This document shows positions 47,205 through 62,378 of a stretch of DNA of 64,000 nucleotides, one piece after another. Location: positions 4,906,156-4,970,155 of the forward strand of contig NC_020177.2 of assembly GCF_000224145.3 (NCBI RefSeq), in the 5' to 3' direction. The stretch's first letter is position 1; each line of letters starts with the position of its first letter. A program made the translations under genes and the position numbers. The notes beneath the pieces are model-generated. The model was not told where the DNA came from. It saw only the letters and a program-made list of their open reading frames with translations, and did not search any database. The DNA comes from Ciona intestinalis (lineage: Eukaryota > Chordata > Ascidiacea > Phlebobranchia > Cionidae).

Positions 47205-48939
47205 ATTCAATCTACTGTAACAGAGACCGCTGTACCTTAAAACGCTGTTTAGGCTTGTGATAACGGGCTTTGACACTGCAGAAACTAATTACGAACTCGG
47301 TGTTGAAGAATCAATATAGCGTTATCTTTTAGTGAGTGGGTTTGTCGCATAATGTTTAAAACATCACTCGTCAAATATAATTTACCGCCTCAAACAAATA
47401 CATCAAGCCTCGCTTGTTTGTCGTATTTAAAAGCATTATCAGCGACGAGCAATTTATCAATTTGAACTTACGCATTGGTGAGAAGCTGTTTTAATGTGTG
47501 TATGTTTTCTACATGCTGCTAGCACTTTGTAAATATTTGGCACATGAGTTTATCGCAAGTTAGTTTGATTAATACGAACATTACTCGCTACTTAAAGTAC
47601 CGAGTGTAACGGAATCAACTAACAGGTAATTAAGATTAGAAAACCAACGCAAAGTTTTATAAGTGCTCGATTATAAAGAATCAACAAACCATATCTACCG
47701 ACACAACTAATTAGAATGCAACATCTTAAGAAAACACCTCGACATAAAAAACTAATAATAACGAAATTGACAGAACACGGTTTTAATTCATTTGGAAAAC
47801 TGTGTGTAAAAAAAAACAATATTTAACCAAGTCACTTTTAAACTAATGTGATGGTTCAGTAACGCTAGGAACAGATTTGCTATAAATTCCCCATATACTG
47901 CTTTGATTTTTTCCGACATTAAATTATATGTTGTTAAAATCATGTATTTTGCACACAAATCATAGCCTTGCCCCCAAACGTACTTGTGGAGACCATAGTT
48001 CGCACGAACACGATCGCAACACACGCGTATAATCCGATTTACGTTTACAATCGTTTTGTCCCGAACATTGATTTCTAGTACAACTTATACGATACCGCAC
48101 GCTGCCATGCCACGAAGTACGTCGTTTACCAGCCATACATGTTTAGTAGGATGGGAGAAGATTTCTGGCTCCATTTGGAAGTAAACAAAGAACATTTAAA
48201 TAAAAATGAAACCGCAACCTCACGACTTCCATAGACCGTTGTTAATTGCTTAAAACACGTTCAGGATATTTGGGTATTATGTGTTAAAGGTGTCCCATCT
48301 TCCTCCACACTACTAACCACCATAGTTTAATAAACCGGCTTAATTAAACTATGGTACAACCAGTTCAACTGCGTTTTGTCCACACGCGAGTTTGAGACCA
48401 TACACAAACGATGGAGTATAACATGTTGTACCAATAGTTACATTAGTACGACATTGAGTAATATTCTCCAAAACAGTGAAAAATGAATCCACTGTTTTAT
48501 GTTGAACCCTCTTCACTTAAAAAACAGTGTTTTAAGATCAAATTCTGAAAACAAAACTGAAAAACTTGTTTATTCTAAGTGAACGAAATTGAAATGATCA
48601 CTCAGAATTCCACCCAAAACTTGGAAGGTGCAACAGCCAACAAAGCAGATCAGAACTGCAATGAAAGCTGACAAAATACTTCTGCAATGTCAACCTCAAC
48701 TTATATCAAAGGACAAAAACCAAGCCCACAATTTGGGCTAAAAAATACAGCCAAAAAAAGTGGTGAACAACAACCTTTAAAAAGGCATTAAAACACTCGT
48801 CATGATACAAAAAGGTATCATTAATCGCAAATTGACTGCTCAAAATGTGCAGCGACCTTGTATTCAAGCTTCCCTGGCGTGCCTCGCTTTAGGCTCTCAA
48901 CCATATAGAATGAAAGGCTAAAAATGAAATCTGTGATAT
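47205..48939. other. Intergenic region upstream of the forkhead gene
   Basis: No supported exon. It contains a MITE at 48144-48315 and a small dispersed-repeat piece near 48880-48910. The likely forkhead promoter lies in its left part. Confidence 0.4.
48144..48315. mobile_element. MITE, same family as 26316-26509
   Basis: TAGTAGGATGGGAGAAGAT start and CATCTTCCTCCACACTACTA end, core CCTCACGACTTCCATAGACC and AACACGTTCAGGATATTTGG. Confidence 0.7.
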
Positions 48940-48945
48940 TTTATT
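48940..48945 (-). terminator. AATAAA polyadenylation signal of RPL10
   Basis: AATAAA on the minus strand lies about 16 bases after the RPL10 stop codon, giving a very short 3'UTR, as is common for ribosomal protein genes. Confidence 0.7.
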
Positions 48946-48960
48946 AACAGCGAAGAACGG

Positions 48961-50742
48961 TTACTGTCGTTTTTTCCACAGATCAAGTTTTCCCTTGTTA
49001 GGTTTGTATTGACATGAGACACCATCAGGGATGAGAAGGCCTTCAGCTAACATACGCTCGTAATCTTCCCGGTTCCATTTGGTGAATCCCCACTTTGGTG
49101 AATCATAGATCTGGGTGGAAACAATAGGTGGCAGTTAGCGAAAATCATTCTACAAAATGGAAAGATAATCTTCATACTTTAAACACAAAGCAGAAGTGTA
49201 TATACCTCATTCTTAATGTTTAGGTAGACTAACAATTGATCACTCAGAATAATAAAAATATCTTTCATTCTTAATCAGAGAAGAGACATGAAATGTTTCA
49301 TCATTGTGATCGAAAACAAATGAAATAAGACAACTAAGAAATCTTATATATATATAAGCTAATAAACTAGTGAATGTTTGGCTAATACAGAATAGCAAGG
49401 GAGGCACAGAGATTTGAGTCTACAAATCTCAGAAACAACCGGAGGTTTGGCCAATGTAGACCTCAATACACAATGCCATCAACCATGTGGATAATAGTAC
49501 ATAACATCAACCAACCTTCTGACGCCCAGGAAACTTAAACTTAGCTCTACGTAGCGCTTCAATAGCATGAGCACGTGCACTGTCCTTGCATCGCATAGAC
49601 ATGATTGGTTGACCAATCTTAACACGAGCAACCAACCCTTGTGGTTTACCGTAAGCTCCTCTCATTCCGGTCTGCAATCTGAGGATTTAAGTAAAGTTAC
49701 CAAATACATATGAAGTGCGGGACAAAAAAGCTAAAAAACTACTTAGTCCAATTGTAGATACANNNNNNNNNNNNNNNNNNNNNNNNNNNNNNNNNNNNNN
49801 NNNNNNNNNNNNGTTAAAGGTTAGATTATTACGTCATAGAATGCGAATTACTCTGTTGGATTTCTATGTTGCAGATTGTGTAACACACGTTTTCAAAGTT
49901 TATTTTCGACACGAACGCCCAAGTTTTTTTTTAAAAAAAATTATACAGCAGGTAACAGGGAGACGTAAGGAACATTTTGAGACCAAAATTTTCACTGGTC
50001 ACCAGCGGCAGTATTACACCACCAACCTACTATACAAAGAAAAAAACACAATTATTCCAACCTCGAACTTACTTGTTGGCACAGATACGCGCGGCCTCCA
50101 AAGCTTCGGAACTCAGTTGTTCAAGTTCATCGGACACCATATGCATGCATAGTGGGAAGTCCCGGACATCCGCCCTTTTTCTTCCAAGGTCAAAGATACG
50201 GATTTTTGGATCGGGAACACCACGACAGAAACGAGATTTTGGGTACGGCTTGTTTTTACAATACCGATAACTGGAGAGAAAATATTCAATCAATTAATGT
50301 TTTATTCGTTAAAATGCAGCATTGTATTATTTAAAGGTTGACTCAAAGTATTAAAAATCCACCCGATACATTATATGCCAATCATTAGGTCCTACCCTCC
50401 TACATTTCTTTTAATTTTTGAGGTTTTACAAATTTTTAAATGCTGTTATAAATGAATTTTACATTAGTATACCAATTAACTTAACTCTAACTAGATCACT
50501 CAGAATAATAAAAATATCTTTCATTCTTTATCAGAGAAGAGACATGAAATGTTTCATCATTGTGATCAAGTAAACATTTAACGGAACACTAATAAATCAT
50601 ATATACCTAACTTAAGTTACATTTCAGTAAAAATTACAAGTACAACTAGTTACAGGGGTATACAAAGGGTATATTTGGTCAATATTAAATGCAAGGTAAA
50701 ATAACAGATATTAACTCACCACCGAGCCGGACGACGCCCCAT
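48961..50742 (-). CDS. RPL10: 60S ribosomal protein L10 (uL16), one exon lost in a gap
   Basis: Four coding exons are visible: 50742-50720, 50270-50073, 49678-49516 and 49110-48961, with a non-coding first exon ending at 50869. They encode [20 protein letters not shown], then [72 protein letters not shown] and [14 protein letters not shown], near-identical to animal RPL10. It is a large-subunit protein near the peptidyl-transferase and subunit-joining region. About 36 residues expected between ARICANK and LQTGMRG (the segment with KSCGKDGFH and HPFHVIRINKM) are missing. The 50-N gap at 49763-49812 lies exactly there, so this is an assembly loss. The C-terminus ([10 protein letters not shown]) is typical in position. 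Two introns carry a C/D snoRNA. Confidence 0.96.
49238..49311 (-). ncRNA. C/D-box snoRNA, copy A, in RPL10 last intron
   Basis: On the minus strand: terminal stem GATCAC paired with GTGATC, C box ATGATGA, internal CTGA (D'), C'-like TGAAAGA, and D box CTGA just before the stem; 74 bases. The stretch before D' (TTCATGTCTCTTC) is complementary to GAAGAGACATGA of 28S rRNA as I remember the conserved sequence. The rule of five would place the methyl group on the G of GAAG. It sits in an intron of a ribosomal protein gene in the same orientation, the usual host arrangement. Confidence 0.85.
49763..49812. other. Assembly gap (50 N) inside RPL10
   Basis: A run of 50 N where the missing RPL10 exon should be. 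True size unknown. Confidence 0.99.
50494..50567 (-). ncRNA. C/D-box snoRNA, copy B, in RPL10 second intron
   Basis: Same 74-base structure as copy A (C box ATGATGA, D' CTGA, D box CTGA, GATCAC/GTGATC stem), differing at one or two bases (ATAAAG in place of TTAAGA region). Flanks outside the stem are unrelated to copy A, so only the snoRNA body is shared. Confidence 0.85.
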
Positions 50743-50868
50743 TTTGCCTGAAATAAATACAAATCCTGTTTACTGAATATAATTTAGCAATATCTGGCGA
50801 ATATATGTCCTAACTTTACAGATTAAAGCGGATAATATTGCAAAGAATTAACGCAACACACCACGTAC

Positions 50869-50885
50869 CTCGTCGGTTGAAAGAG
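50869..50885 (-). promoter_or_regulatory. RPL10 non-coding exon 1 with TOP-like start
   Basis: Minus-strand ATTCTCTTTCAACCGACGAG followed by a GTACGTGG donor. A pyrimidine tract after a C is the TOP motif of ribosomal protein mRNAs, so transcription probably starts near 50885. The next exon starts at 50747, five bases before the ATG. Confidence 0.6.
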
Positions 50886-51193
50886 AATGACTAAGCGGTT
50901 TTCGTTAAACAAACCCGGATGATCGTGACAACGCATATTTTTTAGTGCGTCATACTTGGATTTCACCATACTTTGTACATATTTTCACGTATTGCACCAT
51001 CATTTTTACATTTTTAAAATTTATTTACATATATAGTAGAAAAATTGTATCAATTTTACTAAATAATTTTATTAATTGTATTTCTATTCCAAACGAATAA
51101 TGCTGACTCATTATCATATGACAGTCAGCAAAAATTGTATTGAAAATCCTTCAAGACAAACTTTGTTGATATTTTCTTTAATAAAACAATAAA
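50886..51193. promoter_or_regulatory. Divergent RPL10 / ATP6V1F promoter region
   Basis: About 300 bases separate the inferred RPL10 start site and the ATP6V1F ATG, on opposite strands. No CRE or clear TATA box. A shared promoter is inferred from the arrangement. Confidence 0.5.
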
Positions 51194-52330
51194 ATGGCCG
51201 CATCAAGAGCAGGAAAGTTGTTGGCAGTTATTGGCGACGAAGATACTTGTACTGGATTTCTTTTGGGTGGGATTGGTGAATTAAATAAGCACAGACAACC
51301 GAATTTCATGGTCGTTGAGAAAGATACACCAACGGGCGATATTGAAGAACAATTAAGGTAAGAAGTTATCGCATAATATACCTTAACACTGTTCCATTTT
51401 AAAATTTAAAGGCTGCAATTAATGTACAGCATTATTATCCCTTTTAATGTGTATGATTTTTGCGCTGGGTAGCCAATATGTTATCTATGCTCTGTTGCTT
51501 TGTATATTTAACCTTAAAGTTCAATTGTGAGACAAAATAAGAACTAAAAACAGTGTTTTTTTGTTAATTTATATGAGTGTGGTCCCACGGCAAGTCACAC
51601 CATTGGGCCCTATGCTTAATGCCAGGGTTCGCCCACTTTCAAAGCTCACAATAATGCTCGTATTTCAGGTTGTTTCTTTCACGCAAAGACATTGCAATTG
51701 TTTTGATCAGCCAATCAATCGCTGATGTTGTTCGATATGTGATTGACGCACACACAGACCCAATACCAAGCGTGCTAGAAATCCCATCAAAGGACGCCCC
51801 ATATGACCCTTCTAAGGTTCGTATGAAATATATTTCACTTGCTTGAATGCTCTGATGTAGGTTTGCCTCTATATCTGACATAGCTGCCTCAGTATAATTG
51901 ACAAGCCAACCTATTAGTGACCACACGCCCCATATGACTTCTAAGTTTTGTAGGATTATAATCCACATAGTTGAATACTGAGACTGGTCTTGGTATGGCT
52001 AGTCTAATGACCAGTGGGTTTAAAAAATGCCCGAGGCGTCCTTTTTAAAGCACACATTTCCACAATAGTGGCAAGCATCCCATATGTGCTTGTCTAGAGC
52101 ACTTTAACCCTGAAGTATATTATAAAGACTTCAGGAAGGATGTAAGATAGAGAACGACACGCAAAATAGTCTTAAATCTGTAGATGCACAACCCTGAATA
52201 ATTGGAGAGTATTTTCCTGAACATACTTTTTATTAAGTCAAGTTCAAAATTTTAACAATCTTGTTTTATTGTTCAGGACTCCATTTTAAGAAGAGCAAAA
52301 GGAATGTTTAGTGCTGAAGATTTCAGATGA
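51194..52330 (+). CDS. ATP6V1F: V-type proton ATPase subunit F
   Basis: Three exons join in phase: 51194-51357, 51669-51816, 52277-52330 (121 residues; human 119). Signatures: [64 protein letters not shown] and [13 protein letters not shown](FR). Subunit F is part of the central stalk of the cytosolic V1 sector that couples ATP hydrolysis to rotation in acidified organelles. AATAAA at 52390-52395 could end the mRNA. It is head-to-head with RPL10. Intron 2 carries an echo of the exon 2 end. Confidence 0.97.
51925..51958 (+). repeat. Echo of ATP6V1F exon 2 end in intron 2
   Basis: ACGCCCCATATGACTTCTAAG at about 51927 resembles the exon 2 end ACGCCCCATATGACCCTTCT at about 51794. Only about 25 bases are shared, and the following GTTTTGTA is a poor donor. 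Confidence 0.5.
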
Positions 52331-53045
52331 ACAAACTCAATATATATGATTGTTTTATTTTTGTTATAAATTATCGGATATTATGTCACAATAAATTATC
52401 GGATATTATGTCACACGGATATTATGTCACAAAATGTCACATTGTTATATCATGTTCAGTGATTAAAGATACACGCTGATAAAGTTTAAAATGTGAGGAA
52501 TGAAGTTTAATATGTCATGTATGTGATGAATATAAATGCAATGCTATGCATATACATTGGCTATATGTGCAATAAATTATCACAACAAACTATATGGTGA
52601 TTGTTCGTAATAAATAACATGTACAAAATATAAGGAATACAAGATAGGTAATAAGCTTTAAACAGTTGATCAAATGCAATTAAAACTGTCAAATATAATA
52701 AATAAAAAGAAAACAAACAATATGTATTTAAAATTAGGTGAAACGAATTGTATTGGGAACATGTAAGAACTAATTTATATAAATAAAAATGGCATGAAAA
52801 TTCATGAAATCGCTATTAAGTACATTTAGTGTATTTCCACAATGATCATGTTATACCTCGGGTGTCCTACTTAATGAATTAATAATAATAGATACTAATG
52901 TTAGGTTTAAGATGGAATAAATGGCCTTCAGTTTGGATCAAAATATTCTAAACATGTGAACCAACATATACTAACTAAACCTTTAAAAGCTGCAGTAATA
53001 ATAAAATGAGAAGTAAATAGTAGGTTCTTTATGTATGTGTTGCAT
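52331..53045. other. Convergent 3' regions of ATP6V1F and TDO2
   Basis: AT-rich, with a short direct repeat of AAATTATCGGATATTATGTC near 52367-52435 in the ATP6V1F 3'UTR. No other gene seen. Confidence 0.5.
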
Positions 53046-57072
<4,027 letters not shown>

Positions 57073-58952
57073 TATAAACAGATTTGAAACTCTTTTTACT
57101 ATTCCCCTGCACACAACATGTGGTTTACAACTTAGTAATTACGCCTGCTGTTACGAATAGCTTACGTGCATATACACTTGCAGCGCTATATAAACCTGCA
57201 CGCCTGAGTATGGACTGTCTAATCTTTCTTTAATGTGATTAGGTGCAATATAAATCTAACATATTCGTTTGCTTATCAACTAACAACATATATATACATT
57301 ATATGTATGTCGTTGTATGAACTTCCTTTCATCCGTAGCAGCAATGCATTGATTGCTTATAGCGACGCTTACGACGTCATCGTTATATGTACGTCACTTC
57401 CTGTTGCAACAAAACATGATGCTTCTGTCACCCACCCGAATATATGACGTCAATATAACTATGTTTCATCCACCAGCTATTTGTTAGTGAAAGACGGACG
57501 AATGGGCAGCAAGCCTCGCTAGCAATGAAGCGGAACTGCATGCAGTATAGCAATAACCAGACCATATTACACTGACCAGACGCTCGCCTTTAAGTATACT
57601 GTCTTTAAAGTAACAATTTAAAATTTTAACATAATAAGAAAACACCACATACCGTTTTTTGTCACTTATACGATATAAAGTGACAATTTATAGCAAATAA
57701 TACGTTATCACTATACACGAGGTAACATATATAGCGATAAAAAAGGCTTTTTGGGCGTTATATGCAACAAATAATCCTATCCTCTTGCTATGAAGTGCCA
57801 ACGTAAAATACAACTGCGTTGTAACTAAACTGTCAAAAAATTTGGTTCAGAAAAACTTTTATCTAGCGATCGTATCTTCTAACTACGGAATAATGCGAGC
57901 GTAGCGCTTTTAGATTTTGAAAATTGCAATGCAAGGCAAAAACTTGTACGGTTCACTTATTCCTTAGTCTTGTTATTTGCCGATACCACACCGACTGCTT
58001 ACAGTGCTATGGCATTTCGTGTTTTATAGTGGTAGATAGCACGCTATGACTAGCTTATAATATACAATAACATGTTTTAGTTCTAGGAAAATTATAGGTT
58101 ATATGTAAGAGGTTCCGCACGGTCGGTACAAAAGCTTTTCAAAATGCGATGACGTAGGCTAGAAAAACAAAAAAAAACACGTTCTCTCACCGAACCGTAA
58201 ATGAATTTCACCTATATTATGCTTCAATTCCACGAAGGGCGATGCTCTGTAGGACCTTACAGTTATCTTAGTACAACTCTGGTATAAATTCCAGGTACCT
58301 TATTGTGCCTCGCCGTTAGGCCTTACCCATATACAATAAAAATGCGGTTATTTATAAATGATTGCCAGAGTCGGCATCCAGATTCTCAAATACGCAGCAG
58401 CAAATAGACGCGACGTCAAAATATATCTTTTTTCTAAATTTTTGCCAAAAAGATATATATTTTATACGACAAATAAAACGCACTTCATATTATTAACTTT
58501 ACTCCCTTAAGAAAGTTCGAATCATAAAGATAGTATAAAGAGACTTGGGGAATCCCCATTCAAAACACTTAGTAACAAAACGCGTTGTTATGTTCTAGTA
58601 TTGCGCGTATTGTGTCTATTTATAAGAGAAAATGTAACTGCTATATGTATAAACTTTGTTTTAGAGATAGGTTACTTATACTTGTGTATTTTAATATCTA
58701 TTAATATATATGTTTTACCACGTGTATATATTATAAAGTCATGTTTATAAAGCGCCCCTTTTCATTGTTATTTGTTTTTAAAAGTTTCTTTTAATATTGA
58801 GTACTAACTAAGCAAATATATCTGATAATATTACATAAACATTTAAACATTGTTTAACACACATTTCAGACTTAAAATTTAAGCAAAAAAAGTTACAGAA
58901 ATTAATATAAACATTAAAGTTATGTAAAGTTAATGGTAGTAAAATTTCGAAG
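57073..58952. other. Divergent intergenic region between TDO2 and the WD40 gene
   Basis: About 1.9 kb, with one TGACGTCA at 57445-57452 (about 375 bases upstream of the TDO2 start) and a GAGGTCCT-type dispersed repeat at about 58235-58335. Just upstream of the WD40 ATG an acceptor-like AAAAAAAGTTACAG is present at about 58885-58898. No other exon seen. Confidence 0.45.
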
Positions 58953-60020
58953 ATGGCAAAACGAAGACTACAAGAAGCTATTTTGGCCGGTCAAGATATC
59001 GGAATTGGTGACTATGACATCACAAACAGCTTTTCAAAACACAAGAATGCATCTTTGTTAAGTAAGATTCCGCTTTCTCTAGATAGATGGGGAATATACA
59101 GCTTACAGTATGATAATGATGGTAAAGACCTGGCAGTTGGTTTTGGGAACGGCGGTATTTGTGTGGTTGGCTCAAATAAATGCACAGTTGTCAATGATGT
59201 CACTTCAGGCCATAGAAAAGGTCTTGCTGTTATGAGTCTTATTTATCTTAAAGAAAACGACAAAAAGTTGCTTTCCGCTGGGGCCAATGGGAAAATTTAT
59301 TTGTGGGATTTATCAAGAAGTCAGAAATCTGAAGCTGCTGCAAGTTTGGAGGAAGAAGGGAATGAAATAAGCGCGTTGGATATTTCTTGTGATGGGAAAT
59401 TCTTTGCAACTGCGGGGAAGGATAGACACATAAGGATCTATGACACAAATACTTTCCAGCTTTGCTGTTTAATGGAAGCACCAGATTACATTACAATGGA
59501 TGATATCAGCATATTCAGTGGGCACACAAAGCGTGTGTTTGCATTAAAATGTCACCCTAATGACCCAAATCTATTTGTAACAGCTGGATGGGATAACTGC
59601 ATTAAGTTATGGGATAGAAGGATTCTTCGAAGCGCGAAAATGTCAATCCCAGGTCCCCATGTTTGTGGTGCTGGTCTAGATATGAGCAACAACATGGTAC
59701 TAAGTGGGTCTTGGTCTGCCAAGAACGCATTACAGTTATGGGATCTAAGGTCAGGGTTGCTGGACCGAAACATAACTTATCCACATGACGAAAAAGCAGA
59801 GGGTGAGTTCTTGTATTGCGCAAAGTTTGGGGTTGGAGATTTGGTTCTTGCTGGTGGAAGTGGCACTAACACAGCGTGTGCAATCAACATGACAAGTAAC
59901 AAGATGCACAGAATAATTGAAAGCTCAAAACCAATCCTTACACTTGATGTTTGTAAGTCTAGCAAGATAATGGCAGTTGGTGGAATAGGAGGAAACTTAC
60001 AGTTATGCGCTCTTAATTAA
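58953..60020 (+). CDS. WD40-repeat protein, single exon, 355 residues
   Basis: An intron-free frame from MAKRRLQEAILAG to a TAA at 60020. Several WD40 blades are readable: KLLSAGANGKIYLWDLSR (about residue 108), FFATAGKDRHIRIYDTN, GHTKRVFALKCHPNDPNLFV then AGWDNCIKLWDRR (about 190-225), MVLSGSWSAKNALQLWDLRS (about 247-268) and two degenerate blades after it. This suggests a seven-bladed propeller used as a protein-binding scaffold. I do not recognise the orthologue. The first 45 residues are polar and precede the propeller. Being intronless among intron-rich neighbours, it may be an old retrocopy or a gene made from a trans-spliced exon. Confidence 0.9.
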   Translation: MAKRRLQEAILAGQDIGIGDYDITNSFSKHKNASLLSKIPLSLDRWGIYSLQYDNDGKDLAVGFGNGGICVVGSNKCTVVNDVTSGHRKGLAVMSLIYLKENDKKLLSAGANGKIYLWDLSRSQKSEAAASLEEEGNEISALDISCDGKFFATAGKDRHIRIYDTNTFQLCCLMEAPDYITMDDISIFSGHTKRVFALKCHPNDPNLFVTAGWDNCIKLWDRRILRSAKMSIPGPHVCGAGLDMSNNMVLSGSWSAKNALQLWDLRSGLLDRNITYPHDEKAEGEFLYCAKFGVGDLVLAGGSGTNTACAINMTSNKMHRIIESSKPILTLDVCKSSKIMAVGGIGGNLQLCALN

Positions 60021-61029
60021 ACGCAATCACATTCTGTAGTGACTTATTGTACAAATAACTTTACATAGTTTATCTCTTGTTTAATGTTGTTGTACCAATT
60101 GTAAAATTGCATTCACTTAGTTTATATTATGTGTTGTCCATGTCCATTATACTGAATGCGTGTTGTATTGGCATCAATCGTAATTTTCTATCCGCTACTA
60201 TAACACCTTTATTAGGCGCTATTTCGTACATATATCTCAAGTCAAGTGAAATAGCAACGCAGTATTTACATGTTTACCGTCTTGATAAGCCCACCACATT
60301 GCAGGGTACGCTATTTACCTTTATATTTTCACTTTCGTTTTGTCACTGTGTGTTTTAGTCCTAAATTTCTACCATAACATATAAGCATTGCAGCAAAGTT
60401 GTATGACGTTATAAGTTACCAAGCTGCTTTGATTCGTATCGGTTTGAATAGCTATGTGACGTATGTATTGTTGTTGTAACAGCATAATATAGAAAGCCCA
60501 AAATATAAAACGTGTTCTTGTGTTGTTTTCACTTCAAGGTAAAGAATGTAAATAGATTAAAAGCAAGATATGTATGTTGGCTTAAGGGTGGTGGTCCTTT
60601 ATTCGCATATGGACCGTATTATATCGGATCAATAGGCGTGCGCACTTTGTTAAGTACACATGGCCCTTACAATGGATGGTAACATTATTACAAGTTATTG
60701 AACAAATAAAAACGAACCGCTAGGTGGAGCTGTTGAAGCGTAAAATTTCAACAGAACATCGTCAACATTATTGTAAAAGTGGTCCCGTAGGTGAATTTAT
60801 TTTATAAATAGCCAACTCTATAAACACATATAAATATACACCGCAATGGCTTTGACAATACAACATGAACAAGTCAAGACGTCTTCGAATGGAATGCCAT
60901 AACGATTCTCTGGTTAAATCCACAACTGCAGTACAAAATTAAAAACTGGTTACGTTTGCAAATCCGAGTCCTAAATACGAAAGGATTTTATAAGTGCAAG
61001 GAAGAATCGTGTTTAATATTTAACAGACG

Positions 61030-61175
61030 TGTTATAACGAGTAACGACTGTCGTTTTCAGCGCACGCGAGTTTATAGCAAGTAACATTCATTCATTCACC
61101 CACAAAGATTCCCGTGTGATAACTCATAAGCCGACACAAGGTGTATGAAACAAAACACAAGTTACATTCATTCCT
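61030..61175 (+). mobile_element. SINE pieces
   Basis: GTTATAACGAGTAACGACTG with GCACGCGAGTTTATAGCAAG and CATTCATTCACCCACAAAG, then a second ATAACTCATAAGCCGACACA and GTATGAAACAAAACAC start. Confidence 0.55.
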
Positions 61176-61389
61176 TTCAATGAAAGTTTGTGTGAAGTTT
61201 TCTGTATTAGTAAGGTGTATAATGCACAAATACAAATATAACAAACAAAAACAACAAAGAACTTTACGTAGGAATGCTGGAAGCAACGCATGAACTTTAA
61301 AATACAATACATTAATACGGTGGCAACATTGATTTATTTACAGAATAACTGCATCGTGGACGTTAATACGATAGTTTATTTCCGAGATA

Positions 61390-61590
61390 TTGTACCATGG
61401 GATAAGATGGGAAACCTCAAGCACTTAATATTCAAATATTCTGATTGCTTTTTAAATAATTAACAACGATCAATGGAAGTCGTGAGGATACGGTTATATA
61501 ATTCTATCAATATTCTTTATTTATTACCAAATGAGATGATAAAATAGAATGTAAAGGTGTCCCATCTTTCCCCACCCTACTATATAATGA
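61390..61590. mobile_element. MITE, same family as 26316-26509
   Basis: TATTGTACCATGGGATAAGA start and CCCATCTTTCCCCACCCTAC end, core in reverse orientation (AACAACGATCAATGGAAGTC, TTATTACCAAATGAGATG). Confidence 0.7.
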
Positions 61591-61904
61591 TGTATATTTC
61601 GTTTATATTTCCTGATGTTAAACGTTTGTTTGAATATTAACTCAGTGAATAAGTTGAAGCTTGTCCCCTGTACACGTCGGTATATATGATCTCTATGAGA
61701 GGAAGAATGACGACAGCTGACGTCTGCATGATTTGGAACACATTCGACATATGAAGAGAAACTTCAATGGTACCACTGTAAAGATATAAAATATAGTTAA
61801 GAGATTAAAGTAGACATACTAATATTTATGCACCTGTATATTCTACATGTAAAAGCACATCCTTTAATTTTTATAAACCCTATATTAGCGGCACAACAGG
61901 CTGT

Positions 61905-62060
61905 ATCTGTCCGGCACAGTGACCTGCGCGGTGCCTTTAGCCTATAGTCGTTACAGGTTTAAGGCTTGTTGTTGCTACCGTTGGGTTTTATTGTGCCAGA
62001 CACTTAACCAAAGACTTTTACTCTCATTCTCCCCAAAGTATTTTTTTAGTTTTTCGTCAC
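61905..62060 (+). mobile_element. Degenerate tRNA-derived SINE head
   Basis: CCGGCACAGTGACCTGCGC, CAGGTTTAAGGCTTGTTGTT and AGACACTTAACCAAAGAC align in order with the head and body of the SINE at 719-1015. Confidence 0.45.
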
Positions 62061-62303
62061 GAAGAATAAACAAAGCGTTTCATATAACATGCTGGGTTTA
62101 TCGTTGTTTGTTCTGTTAAACCAAACGCCCATGGCGATCGTTGCTCTGTGGTTAGCCTCGTTTACATAAAACGACTTTAAAATGAACCTTAAGACCTCTA
62201 GCGGCCTTGAACCCATTGTTATTACAAGCATAGCTTCGTATTCATATTACCGCACTTTAAAAGCTTGACAGCGCTAATGAGGTATATAACCCCGCTAGCT
62301 TAC

Positions 62304-62378
62304 CTGAGGAAATGCAGTAAATCTACAGCTCACTAGAGCATACAAGGTCAATAACACAACTATTGCTTTGCAGCCCAT
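62304..62378 (-). CDS. Candidate signal-peptide first exon
   Basis: An ATG at 62378 opens 25 codons (MGCKAIVVLLTLYALVSCRF, then TAFPQ) ending exactly at a GTAAGC donor. A basic residue, a Leu/Val core and a small-residue VSC site make a typical secretory signal. The nearest downstream acceptor (CTTTACAG, 61780s) would add only a few residues before a stop in this phase, so the partner exon is unknown or lies elsewhere. No family recognised. Confidence 0.35.

Noticed and set aside
61645-61780. Minus-strand frame after a CTTTACAG acceptor with a hydrophobic stretch (VVILPLIEII)
   Set aside because: Its phase does not match the signal-peptide exon at 62304-62378, and no other upstream exon was found; left as possible but unsupported.
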